From Gelria sp. (GTDB taxonomy: Bacteria > Bacillota > Syntrophomonadia > Syntrophomonadales > Syntrophomonadaceae), in assembly GCA_012839665.1 (NCBI GenBank), contig DUMX01000079.1, positions 1-5,944 on the forward strand: a DNA stretch of 5,944 nucleotides, given 5' to 3'. Of the stretch, positions 1 through 4,860 are shown piece after piece. The first letter of the stretch is position 1. Each line of letters starts with the position of its first letter. The notes below the pieces were generated by a model, which did not search any database, was not told where the DNA came from, and worked only from the letters and a program-made list of their open reading frames with translations. A program made the translations under genes and the position numbers.

Positions 1-111
1 CTAAAGATACCACTTACTGATGCTCAAATGCGAAAAGTAACGAAGCAAAAAGAAACTAATATAGAAGAATTAATTTTAAGAAAACAGATACAACTCTATA
101 TAGCCCCCTAA
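1..111 (+). pseudogene. 3'-truncated second copy of the secreted-protein gene
   Basis: Bases 1-95 read, in frame 1, as residues 84-115 of the secreted protein encoded on the other strand at 3549-4559. They match the reverse complement of 4216-4310 at every base. The gene enters from beyond the left edge, so its 5' part is not visible. Homology stops at base 95. The frame then runs into the insertion sequence and ends with five foreign residues (LYIAP, the L being synonymous with the native Leu) and TAA at 109-111. The remainder of the gene does not reappear on the far side of the insertion sequence, so the 3' half was lost, not just interrupted. The perfect identity implies a recent duplication or gene conversion. 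Any protein made would have the charged N-terminal half but not the C-terminal domain. Confidence 0.85.
101..111 (+). repeat. Left terminal inverted repeat of the IS3-family element
   Basis: TAGCCCCCTAA is an 11-base perfect inverted match to 1582-1592. It is the presumed transposase binding end on the orfA side. Confidence 0.8.
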
Positions 112-116
112 TAAAC

Positions 117-146
117 TTGGAAGAACTCCTTGTATCATAGTAATAT
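117..146 (+). promoter_or_regulatory. Possible promoter of the transposase genes
   Basis: TTGGAA at 117-122 and TAATAT at 141-146 are separated by 18 bases. Each matches the sigma-A consensus at 4 of 6 positions. The pair lies just inside the left IS end, about 20 bases before the orfA ribosome binding site. This is a weak match but in the expected place. Confidence 0.35.
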
Positions 147-168
147 TATAAATACAGGGGGAGATACC

Positions 169-480
169 ATGAAACAAAAACGATACAGTGACGAATTTAA
201 AGAACAGATCATCCGTGAATGTCAGGAAACAGGTAATGTTGCCATCGTTGCCAGACGTTATGAAATTTCAGCAAATACTATCTATACTTGGATTAGAAAA
301 TATCGTCAGCGCGGTAGCGTTAAAGCGCTACCACGAAAACAAGCAGTTCGTGTTAAGGAGATGGAACAACGACTTAAAAAAGTTAGTTTACAGAACGACC
401 AATTAAAACGACTGCTTGCGGAAAAAGAATTAGAACTGTCCATATTACGCGAAATTAGAGACCTTGAAAACCCTCAGTAG
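169..480 (+). CDS. IS3-family transposase OrfA (helix-turn-helix subunit)
   Basis: This 103-aa protein is the DNA-binding N-terminal part of the transposase. It begins KRYSDEFKEQII, the usual start of IS3/IS911 OrfA proteins. A helix-turn-helix follows (about residues 7-45, with AIVARRYEISANTIYTW as the recognition region). The C-terminal half (about 60-100) is a leucine-rich coiled coil, which in this family mediates multimerisation. The ATG at 169 is chosen because AGGGGGAG lies directly upstream at 156-162. An upstream in-frame TTG at 130 has no such site. The gene ends at TAG 478-480, overlapping the open orfB frame at 468-480. Made alone, OrfA usually acts as a regulator of transposition. 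Frameshifting within the last codons should give the full transposase. Confidence 0.9.
   Translation: MKQKRYSDEFKEQIIRECQETGNVAIVARRYEISANTIYTWIRKYRQRGSVKALPRKQAVRVKEMEQRLKKVSLQNDQLKRLLAEKELELSILREIRDLENPQ
313..332 (+). repeat. Perfect 7-bp hairpin inside orfA
   Basis: GGTAGCG at 313-319 and CGCTACC at 326-332 are perfect complements around a six-base loop. The GC-rich stem lies in the linker between the helix-turn-helix and the coiled coil. It could slow ribosomes or polymerase, or it may be incidental to codon choice. Confidence 0.5.
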
Positions 481-558
481 CCGATAAAGTTGCTATTGCT
501 AACAGGTGGATTCAGAAAGGCTACCCTAAAGGAGTAGTCCTCGACTTTATCGGTTTAG
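468..558 (+). promoter_or_regulatory. Programmed -1 ribosomal frameshift signal joining orfA and orfB
   Basis: The heptamer AAACCCT at 468-474 reads A_AAC_CCT in the orfA frame, which fits the X_XXY_YYZ slippery pattern. A slip of one base back enters the orfB frame at 474. Six bases later CCGATAAAGT (481-490) pairs perfectly with ACTTTATCGG (544-553). Flanking pairs and two G-T wobbles extend this to about 14 bp, and a smaller hairpin can form inside the loop (AGGCTAC near 518-524 with GTAGTCCT near 534-541). Slippery site, short spacer and stable stem are the three parts of known IS3-family frameshift signals. The frame relation and the position between two orfB/orfA stops (TGA 465-467, TAG 478-480) leave little other room for the shift. 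Confidence 0.82.
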
Positions 559-1418
559 CCAGTGCCACCTATTATGATAACATTCAAAAGAAAGAAAAAC
601 CCAAATCAGCTTCTAATGGCAGAAGAGGTCGCAAAATACCTGGCTACAGTCTGACTAAAAACAACGAAGTAGTCAGTGATGAGACTATAAAAACCTGGTT
701 GATTGACTTGATTTCCGGTGTAGGTTTTCCCTATGGCTACAGGAAATTAAACCATTGTCTAAAAGAAGATTATGGACTGAAGATTAATCACAAAAAAACC
801 TATCGACTTTGTAAAGAATTGGATATCTTACGACCGCAGCGGAAAAGAAAACCATATCGACCAGCTAAACTGGCTAAAAAAGAACCCATTAATAGGTCTA
901 ATCAACACTGGCAAATAGACTTAAAATATGGATATATTCATGGGAACAAACGATTTTTCTATCAGATATCAGTTATAGACGCCTTTGATAAAAACATCAT
1001 CGACAGCCATATTGGCTTACAGGCAAAAGCAACAGATGCTATTAGAGTCATTAAAAATGCAGCAAAAAAACGAAATGTCAGCAAGCTAGACGGGCTCATT
1101 GTTAGAAGCGATAACGGACCACAGTTCCGAGCCAGAGCGTTTGCTGAAGCAATGGAAGCTCTGGGGATCACTCATGAAAGAATCCCGGTTAATAGCCCTA
1201 ACATGAACGCTTATATCGAATCATTCCACAGTATTCTAGAGGATGAATGTTATAGCAGACACGAGTTTGAAACCTTTGCCGAAGCATATGAAATTATTAG
1301 TGGCTATTTGCATTACTATAATCATTATCGGCGACATGGTAGCATTGGCTATATGACACCGGCAGCCTTCTACCAGAAGCATATTGATGCTGTTGATAAC
1401 ACCGTGAAAGCAGCTTAG
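468..1418 (+). CDS. IS3-family transposase OrfB (DDE catalytic part), made by frameshifting
   Basis: The frame opens at 468 after TGA 465-467 and runs to TAG 1416-1418. It has no ATG or convincing ribosome binding site near its start, and the first plausible start (TTG 699) would remove about 75 family-typical residues. Translation is therefore best explained by -1 frameshifting, giving a fused OrfAB of about 416 aa. An HTH_21-like segment (FPYGYRKLNHCL) precedes the rve integrase core. The catalytic triad is complete: Asp in HWQIDLKY (codon 918-920), Asp in RSDNGPQF (1110-1112) and Glu in NAYIESFH (1218-1220), with 35 residues between the second Asp and the Glu, as in DD(35)E enzymes. The C-terminal YNHYRRHGSIGYMTPAAF is the usual family ending. 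It catalyses copy-out/paste-in transposition of the element. Confidence 0.92.
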   Translation, partial: KPSVADKVAIANRWIQKGYPKGVVLDFIGLASATYYDNIQKKEKPKSASNGRRGRKIPGYSLTKNNEVVSDETIKTWLIDLISGVGFPYGYRKLNHCLKEDYGLKINHKKTYRLCKELDILRPQRKRKPYRPAKLAKKEPINRSNQHWQIDLKYGYIHGNKRFFYQISVIDAFDKNIIDSHIGLQAKATDAIRVIKNAAKKRNVSKLDGLIVRSDNGPQFRARAFAEAMEALGITHERIPVNSPNMNAYIESFHSILEDECYSRHEFETFAEAYEIISGYLHYYNHYRRHGSIGYMTPAAFYQKHIDAVDNTVKAA

Positions 1419-1597
1419 ATTATCTTTCTTAATCTACATTAGCTGTGACCCATATGCCCGAGGGTATAAAGCAGAGCTCAAGCTCTCACCATTAATACTA
1501 TAAAAACAATTACCAACCGAAAAAAGAATAATAAGAATGTTTTCTACGATGGGTTATGATATACAAGGCTATTCTCCATATTTAGGGGGCTAAACCG
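1419..1597 (+). other. Non-coding 3' end of the IS3-family element
   Basis: About 175 bases between the orfB stop and the right tip hold no reading frame. A small hairpin (AGAGC/GCTCT, 1473-1486) is visible. No convincing terminator is seen. The right inverted repeat lies at 1582-1592. Confidence 0.6.
1582..1592 (-). repeat. Right terminal inverted repeat of the IS3-family element
   Basis: TTAGGGGGCTA is the perfect complement of the left end at 101-111. It lies 17 bases from the stop codon of the next gene, so the insertion just misses that gene's 3' end. Confidence 0.8.
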
Positions 1598-1608
1598 TTG
1601 AACAGGAT

Positions 1609-2190
1609 TCATTCAGCTCTTTTAGATGTAATGCTTTCAAATAATTTGTTGTCCACCAGACTTAACCAATCCTTTAACTCGGTGGTATCCATACCGTAAT
1701 AATTAGATAAAACCGCTATTGTAAGGGGTTTCCCATTTTCCAGACCAAATCTTTGTATAATGAGCTTTTGCTCCGATTCCTCCAAGGTATTCAACACTTT
1801 AGTAAGGTCATTATCCGACAGGGATTTTATCAGGGTCAAAGTCACTTTAAAATCCCCGTCCTTTTCCTTGTATAGTGAAAACAATACAGAAAGCAAAATA
1901 GCGACCAATGTTGCTATAAATATTATCTTTAAGTTTGTACCTTCGGTTGCAGCATAGGAATACGCCATTACAAAAATAATAAAAGGAGATAAAATAAATA
2001 GAACGCTCTTGTTAATATGCCACTTACCTAATGTATCAGCCTGTTTTGTAAGCTTATACCACAAAAAAACAATTGGTGCGACTATAAGGTAAAAGATAGA
2101 AAACCTAAATCTAATACCCGATAGTTTGGTAAAGGTTACAAATATGAAAAGAATTGATATCATTATGAAGTTGAGAAACTTCTTAGCCAT
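1609..2190 (-). CDS. Membrane protein with a sigma-70 region 4-like cytosolic tail
   Basis: This 193-aa protein belongs to no family I recognise. The N-terminal half has four hydrophobic segments (about residues 5-21, 30-45, 62-81 and 88-107), followed by a charged stretch, YKEKDGDFK. The C-terminal part (about 136-187) resembles sigma-70 region 4: LEESEQKLIIQRFGLENGKP followed by LTIAVLSNYYGMDTTELKDW and a final helix KLFESI. This parallels the region-4 pattern of an acidic start, RFGL, G(K/R)P(L/R)T, helix-turn-helix and terminal helix. The start is ATG 2188-2190, with a modest AGGG site about ten bases upstream. The stop (1609-1611) lies just beyond the right end of the insertion sequence. 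It could be a membrane-anchored regulator, but the helix-turn-helix similarity is read by eye and DNA binding is not shown. Confidence 0.72.
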   Translation of the reverse strand: MAKKFLNFIMISILFIFVTFTKLSGIRFRFSIFYLIVAPIVFLWYKLTKQADTLGKWHINKSVLFILSPFIIFVMAYSYAATEGTNLKIIFIATLVAILLSVLFSLYKEKDGDFKVTLTLIKSLSDNDLTKVLNTLEESEQKLIIQRFGLENGKPLTIAVLSNYYGMDTTELKDWLSLVDNKLFESITSKRAE

Positions 2191-2206
2191 AAAGCATACA
2201 CCCTAT

Positions 2207-2596
2207 TTACATAGTAACGATGAACTGAATAGCCTGTTTGCAATCTGCTGTGGTACTTGCTCTGACCGGAAAACCATTCGCATCCCAGCAGATGCAACTT
2301 TGAATTAAGTCTCTTTTTCTGCACTCCATATCTTGACTGCTGCCTTTAGTGGATGAACCCAACCATTGGTCAGGTTCATCCACAAACAACTCCACTATAC
2401 CTATATGCCCTTGTTTGGCAAGTATAAAATACATCAAACGGCAAAAAATAAATCCAGCACTCCGGTTTCCATTATTCCCCGATTGTGGAGTGTGTAAGTA
2501 TGCAGCTTTGTCCACCAAAAACCGGTAGATGGCTATGGCGGCCAAATAAACTATTGCCCCGGAATATGCGGATTTACCATTGACCCCACCACATAT
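2207..2596 (-). pseudogene. Doubtful reading frame, possibly gene debris
   Basis: A minus-strand frame is open from 2596 to TAA 2207-2209 (about 129 codons). It has no ATG with a ribosome binding site near its beginning, and the earliest usable start is TTG at 2543-2545. The upstream half reads plausibly as a helical protein (GKSAYSGAIVYLAAIAIYRF, then LVDKAAYLH). The downstream half, with many Ser, Thr, Cys and Gln residues, does not look like a conserved domain. Its stop lies immediately before the ribosome binding site of the membrane-protein gene, so co-transcription is conceivable. I recognise no family. It may be the 3' remnant of a gene, or a chance open frame. Confidence 0.25.
2349..2383. 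repeat. 11-bp perfect inverted repeat
   Basis: GTGGATGAACC (2349-2359) and GGTTCATCCAC (2373-2383) are exact complements around a 13-base loop that itself contains the dyad ACCATTGGT. There is no T-run on either side, so it is not a classical terminator. It lies within the doubtful frame at 2207-2596 and supports that stretch having a role in structure and not in coding. Confidence 0.7.
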
Positions 2597-2781
2597 TTAA
2601 GACCGATTCCCTAATTATTATATTGATTCCACTGCAAAAACCCCAAATTGAGTGAATATTAGTGAATACATGGTCTAAAGATAGTGCTTTTGAATTAAAA
2701 ATTAAGAATTATCGTTGAAATACTCCGTATTTCTCTTTATTTTATCCCTAAATGAATCTGCGTGATCCCCTTGAATTATAC
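2597..2781. other. AT-rich gene-free stretch before the second IS
   Basis: No reading frame, RNA gene or terminator is visible. The only pattern is a tandem pair of ten-base units sharing AGTGAATA (2651-2658 and 2661-2668). Together with the doubtful frame to its left, this makes nearly 600 bases (2191-2781) without a confident gene. That fits an old insertion and deletion hot spot. Confidence 0.5.
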
Positions 2782-2802
2782 TGCTCCCAGGAGGTGAGAC
2801 AC
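2782..2802 (+). repeat. Left terminal inverted repeat of the IS remnant
   Basis: The sequence starts TGCTCCC and ends GAGACAC. Compared with the complement of 3433-3453 it agrees at 14 of 21 positions with no gaps. Confidence 0.65.
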
Positions 2803-2833
2803 CAAGGAGTAAAAAATAAGCTAAAATAAAAAC

Positions 2834-2902
2834 ATGGAAAAGAGAAATCGTTATACAGCCGAATTCAAAGCCAAAGTAGTCCTAGAATTGTTGAGCAAGG
2901 AA
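2834..2902 (+). pseudogene. 5' fragment of IS150-type orfA
   Basis: ATG 2834 begins MEKRNRYTAEFKAKVVLELL, the characteristic opening of IS3-family OrfA helix-turn-helix proteins. Resemblance ends after about residue 23 (SKE), at the junction with the inverted block, where the frame soon hits TGA. The helix-turn-helix recognition helix and coiled coil are gone. An AAGGAG motif (2804-2809) lies 24 bases upstream, too far to be an efficient ribosome binding site for this ATG. Confidence 0.8.
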
Positions 2903-3168
2903 GATATTTTTATCCCTTCTGTGTGAAGGAGTTCGATATAGTCTTTGCTGGTAAATTGACTACCTTGATCGCTATTAATTATTTCTGGTTTTTTTACTCG
3001 GAAAGCTCTCTTCAAACACCCTAGCACCAATTCGCGATCTATGGTGGTACTAAGTTCGTAATCCACTATGTAGCGGCTATAAAGGTCAATAATAACGAAT
3101 AAATACATAAAGCCTTGTCGCATACGAATATAGGTGATGTCCACTGCCCATACTTGGTCAGGGTGGCC
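2903..3168 (-). pseudogene. Inverted central block of IS150-type orfB
   Basis: Read on the minus strand from 3168 down to 2903, this block gives the integrase core of OrfB: GHPDQVWAVDITYIRMRQGF, then YLFVIIDLYSRYIVDYELS, then EIINSDQGSQFTSKDYIELL. It carries the first catalytic Asp (codon 3141-3139) and the second (2970-2968). It ends in EGIKIS, exactly where the family continues MDGKGRALDN, and that continuation is found on the opposite strand from base 3170. The open frame continues past both ends of the block only by reading through antisense of the flanking fragments. In this orientation it lacks the catalytic Glu. Confidence 0.88.
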
Positions 3169-3394
3169 AATGGATGGAAAGGGGCGTGCACTGGACAACA
3201 TTTTTGTGGAGCGTTTCTTCCGAACGCTCAAATACCAGAATATCTACCTGAATGAGTATGAAACACCCAAATCTCTTCGCAGAGGTATAAATGAATATAT
3301 GCGATTCTATAATGAACAGCGGCTACATGAGTCACTTGGATATGGATACCCAAGTGACTATTACCGACAAACTTTAGCCAAAATTGCATCTTAG
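3169..3394 (+). pseudogene. 3' fragment of IS150-type orfB
   Basis: From ATG 3170 this fragment reads MDGKGRALDNIFVERFFRTL and continues through YQNIYLNEYETPKSLRRGIN and YNEQRLHESLGYGYPSDYY to TAG 3392-3394. This is the normal C-terminal third of an IS150-type OrfB. It includes the catalytic Glu (codon 3209-3211, in FVERFF). A longer plus-strand open frame begins at 3134, but its first dozen residues are antisense of the inverted block and not ancestral coding sequence. Confidence 0.88.
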
Positions 3395-3432
3395 GGGAAG
3401 GAGGAAACATTAGCTTATTTTTTTTGCAAAAT

Positions 3433-3453
3433 GTGTCTTGACAACAGGGGGCA
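3433..3453 (-). repeat. Right terminal inverted repeat of the IS remnant
   Basis: The sequence runs GTGTCTTGACA then a run of Gs and CA. It pairs imperfectly with 2782-2802 and ends in the CA typical of IS3-family tips. Flanking bases do not form a target duplication with the left side. Confidence 0.65.
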
Positions 3454-3548
3454 CTATAAATTTCCGCGGTTTCCGTGTCTAATTATTCAGCCGCATCCAT
3501 ATTTATAACTTTTTACAGTGGAACCTTATATTAAAATAATATGTTTAT

Positions 3549-4559
3549 TTATAGTAATGTTATTTGTACTGAAGTAAAGTCAACGCCTTCTCCACCACTT
3601 GCTCCATTAGCACTGTCATCGTACATATCCGCAGTTGCCCAGCAAAATACGTCGTACCAAGGCATTTCTGATTCAGTATAAGCGGTTATAGCGAAATAAT
3701 AGGTCTTACCAGCATATAAAGTTGGCATTAAAGTTTCTGATATATTACCACCAAAACTATTAGGCAAAACAGATAGTACAAAGCCATTCGAATATATATT
3801 TGAGGTAGCCACCAATGAAATAAGTGCTCCAGTCGAGGGATTAACCTCATAGATATCAACATCAACAGATGTATACGCATGGAAGTTAAAATTTCCAGAT
3901 GTTACACCAGCTACTTGCATATAGCCATTATAGAGTCCTTGAATGGTGACTAAAGCCTTGCTTGAACCAGAACCAGTAACTGGAACTACTAGACCAATTG
4001 AACTTATTGCATAACCTGAACCAATTCCACCAGGACATTGGTAATCACTTTTAGCATCTGCCCAACCCGTTCCGTCCGTACCAAAATTTGCTTTGGTTCG
4101 GTTTGAAATATCAGAGACGACAGAAAATCCCGCATTTGCACGCGGAAATACTTGGTTTGTACTAAATTTATTGTAGGTATCAATATTTAAAGATTCCACC
4201 TTAGATTGTTTATCAAGTTGTATCTGTTTTCTTAAAATTAATTCTTCTATATTAGTTTCTTTTTGCTTCGTTACTTTTCGCATTTGAGCATCAGTAAGTG
4301 GTATCTTTAGAACTGCATCTGGATTTCTGTTAATGTAATCAGATACTATCTTGTCCTTAAGTTTTTGCAGTTCAGTCTCACTAAGCCTTTGTATTGTATC
4401 CGTACGTAGTTCATTGTAATTTATAACATTATTTTCATCTACAACTAATAATTCGTCTTGGTCAATGGTCCGATCCTCCATGGCCTGCGTTACAGGTGCT
4501 ATTATAAGGGATAGCATCAACACTAGTGTCAATATAAATGATGCTTTGCTTTTTTTCAT
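3549..4559 (-). CDS. Secreted protein of unknown function
   Basis: This 336-aa exported protein matches no family I recognise. Residues 1-26 form a signal peptide: MKKSK, a hydrophobic core (FILTLVLMLSLIIAP) and a TQA cleavage site before Met27. The mature N-terminal half (about 30-120) is charged and probably helical (LSETELQKLKDKIVSDYINR). The C-terminal part (about 140-336) is rich in Gly, Ser, Thr and aromatic residues and looks beta-rich. It has two cysteines (about 175 and 306) that could form a disulfide. No lipobox, LPXTG motif or catalytic signature is seen. ATG 4557-4559 is chosen because GGAG (4569-4572) lies nine bases upstream; the in-frame GTG at 4568 would abut that site. A TTGACA promoter lies upstream and the AgrD-like gene is its neighbour, so it may be a quorum-regulated product. 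A truncated identical copy lies at 1-95. Confidence 0.85.
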   Translation of the reverse strand: MKKSKASFILTLVLMLSLIIAPVTQAMEDRTIDQDELLVVDENNVINYNELRTDTIQRLSETELQKLKDKIVSDYINRNPDAVLKIPLTDAQMRKVTKQKETNIEELILRKQIQLDKQSKVESLNIDTYNKFSTNQVFPRANAGFSVVSDISNRTKANFGTDGTGWADAKSDYQCPGGIGSGYAISSIGLVVPVTGSGSSKALVTIQGLYNGYMQVAGVTSGNFNFHAYTSVDVDIYEVNPSTGALISLVATSNIYSNGFVLSVLPNSFGGNISETLMPTLYAGKTYYFAITAYTESEMPWYDVFCWATADMYDDSANGASGGEGVDFTSVQITLL

Positions 4560-4586
4560 AATTTTCACTCCTTTTCATTTTGAGTT

Positions 4587-4616
4587 TTAAAATGCTATTT
4601 TGTGATACTGTGTCAA
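4587..4616 (-). promoter_or_regulatory. Promoter candidate for the secreted-protein gene
   Basis: A perfect TTGACA -35 box (4616-4611 on the minus strand) is followed after 17-18 bases by a weak -10 (ATTTTA or TTTTAA, 4593-4587). The strong -35 and poor -10 suggest dependence on an activator. The ribosome binding site follows within about 20 bases. Confidence 0.55.
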
Positions 4617-4643
4617 TAGTCAGCGAAAAAGTCGCCCTTTACC

Positions 4644-4697
4644 TGGATAACTGAACAGCAGAAATGTCACCCTGTTCCTTTTGGAATAGAACATTTC
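4644..4697 (-). promoter_or_regulatory. Dyad-rich possible operator with a VirR/LytTR-like box
   Basis: On the minus strand TCAGTTATCCA (4654-4644) contains CAGTTNTNCA, the core I recall for VirR boxes bound by LytTR regulators. A weaker partner, ACAGGGTGACA (4675-4665), sits 21 bases upstream, the usual start-to-start spacing of LytTR direct repeats, but shares only 5 of 11 bases. The same stretch holds three overlapping dyads: GAACAG/CTGTTC (4653-4658, 4672-4677), GAAATGT/ACATTTC (4661-4667, 4691-4697) and TTCC/GGAA (4675-4678, 4683-4686). It lies upstream of the -35 box, so these would act as DNA sites. The assignment is tentative. Confidence 0.3.
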
Positions 4698-4761
4698 AGT
4701 ATAACCAAAGCATGGGGATTTGTTTTCAGGTTTGCTTTGGGGCTGAGCTAGCAAGCTCATC

Positions 4762-4786
4762 AAAAAACCTTACTGCTGAGGTTTTT
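4762..4786 (-). terminator. Terminator downstream of the AgrD-like gene
   Basis: AAAAACCT (4763-4770) and AGGTTTTT (4779-4786) form an 8-bp stem around an 8-base loop, with a T-run on the minus strand at 4767-4762. It would end the short AgrD-like transcript before the secreted-protein promoter. The stem is mostly A-T, so strength is moderate. Its symmetry could also allow action on the plus strand. Confidence 0.6.
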
Positions 4787-4860
4787 GCGTGCACTTCCCT
4801 AGACTTACTCCTGAGCGGTTCAGGTACAAGAGCATTTACTCAAGTCATATCTCTATAAGC

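Larger units (their letters stand above)
96..1597 (+). mobile_element. IS3-family insertion sequence, apparently complete
   Basis: The element has the standard IS3-family layout: two overlapping frames (orfA with a helix-turn-helix, orfB with a DDE integrase core) between terminal inverted repeats. The clearest repeat is TAGCCCCCTAA at 101-111, matched by its complement at 1582-1592. The GCCCCCT core recalls IS2-type ends, where it sits about seven bases inside the tip. Applying that offset puts the tips at 96 and 1597, and 96 is exactly where homology to the interrupted gene stops. The outer bases of the two ends match poorly and are not TG/CA, so the tips are uncertain by a few bases. No target-site duplication is visible on either choice of ends. 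All three catalytic residues and the frameshift signal are present, so the element may be active. Confidence 0.88.
2782..3453 (+). mobile_element. Degenerate, internally inverted IS3-family (IS150-type) remnant
   Basis: The ends are imperfect inverted repeats: 2782-2802 and 3433-3453 match at 14 of 21 positions, beginning TG and ending CA as IS3-family tips do. At 672 bp the element is about half the usual length. It holds the first 23 codons of orfA (+), then a block of orfB on the minus strand, then the 3' part of orfB back on the plus strand. The rest of orfA and the 5' part of orfB are missing. One deletion plus one inversion explains this. The element cannot make transposase, though its ends might still be moved by a related enzyme. 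It differs clearly in sequence from the intact IS at 96-1597. Confidence 0.85.

Noticed and set aside
130..168. Upstream TTG start for orfA
   Set aside because: The added 13 residues are not family-like, and the AGGGGGAG site points to ATG 169.
188..406. Plus-strand 72-codon open frame
   Set aside because: It is an alternative frame inside orfA. The orfA frame has the helix-turn-helix signature and the ribosome binding site.
962..1171. Minus-strand 69-codon open frame
   Set aside because: It lies wholly antisense to the integrase core of orfB, with no ribosome binding site.
3134..3168. 5' extension of the plus-strand orfB tail frame
   Set aside because: These residues are antisense to the inverted integrase block and match nothing in the family.
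2776..3459. Target-site duplication around the IS remnant
   Set aside because: Bases before 2782 (ATAC) and after 3453 (CTAT) do not match as a direct repeat.
3461..3479. Tandem TTTCCG units just outside the IS remnant
   Set aside because: Two short partial copies only, not distinguishable from chance.
3528..3543. ATATTA/TAATAT hairpin as terminator of the secreted-protein gene
   Set aside because: It has only six A-T pairs with a three-base loop and no T-run in the direction of transcription. No convincing terminator was found between 3454 and 3548.
4557..4568. GTG start for the secreted protein at 4568
   Set aside because: The GGAG site directly abuts this GTG, whereas it is nine bases from ATG 4559.
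4664..4858. Plus-strand 64-codon open frame
   Set aside because: It has no ribosome binding site and runs across a terminator hairpin and the candidate operator.
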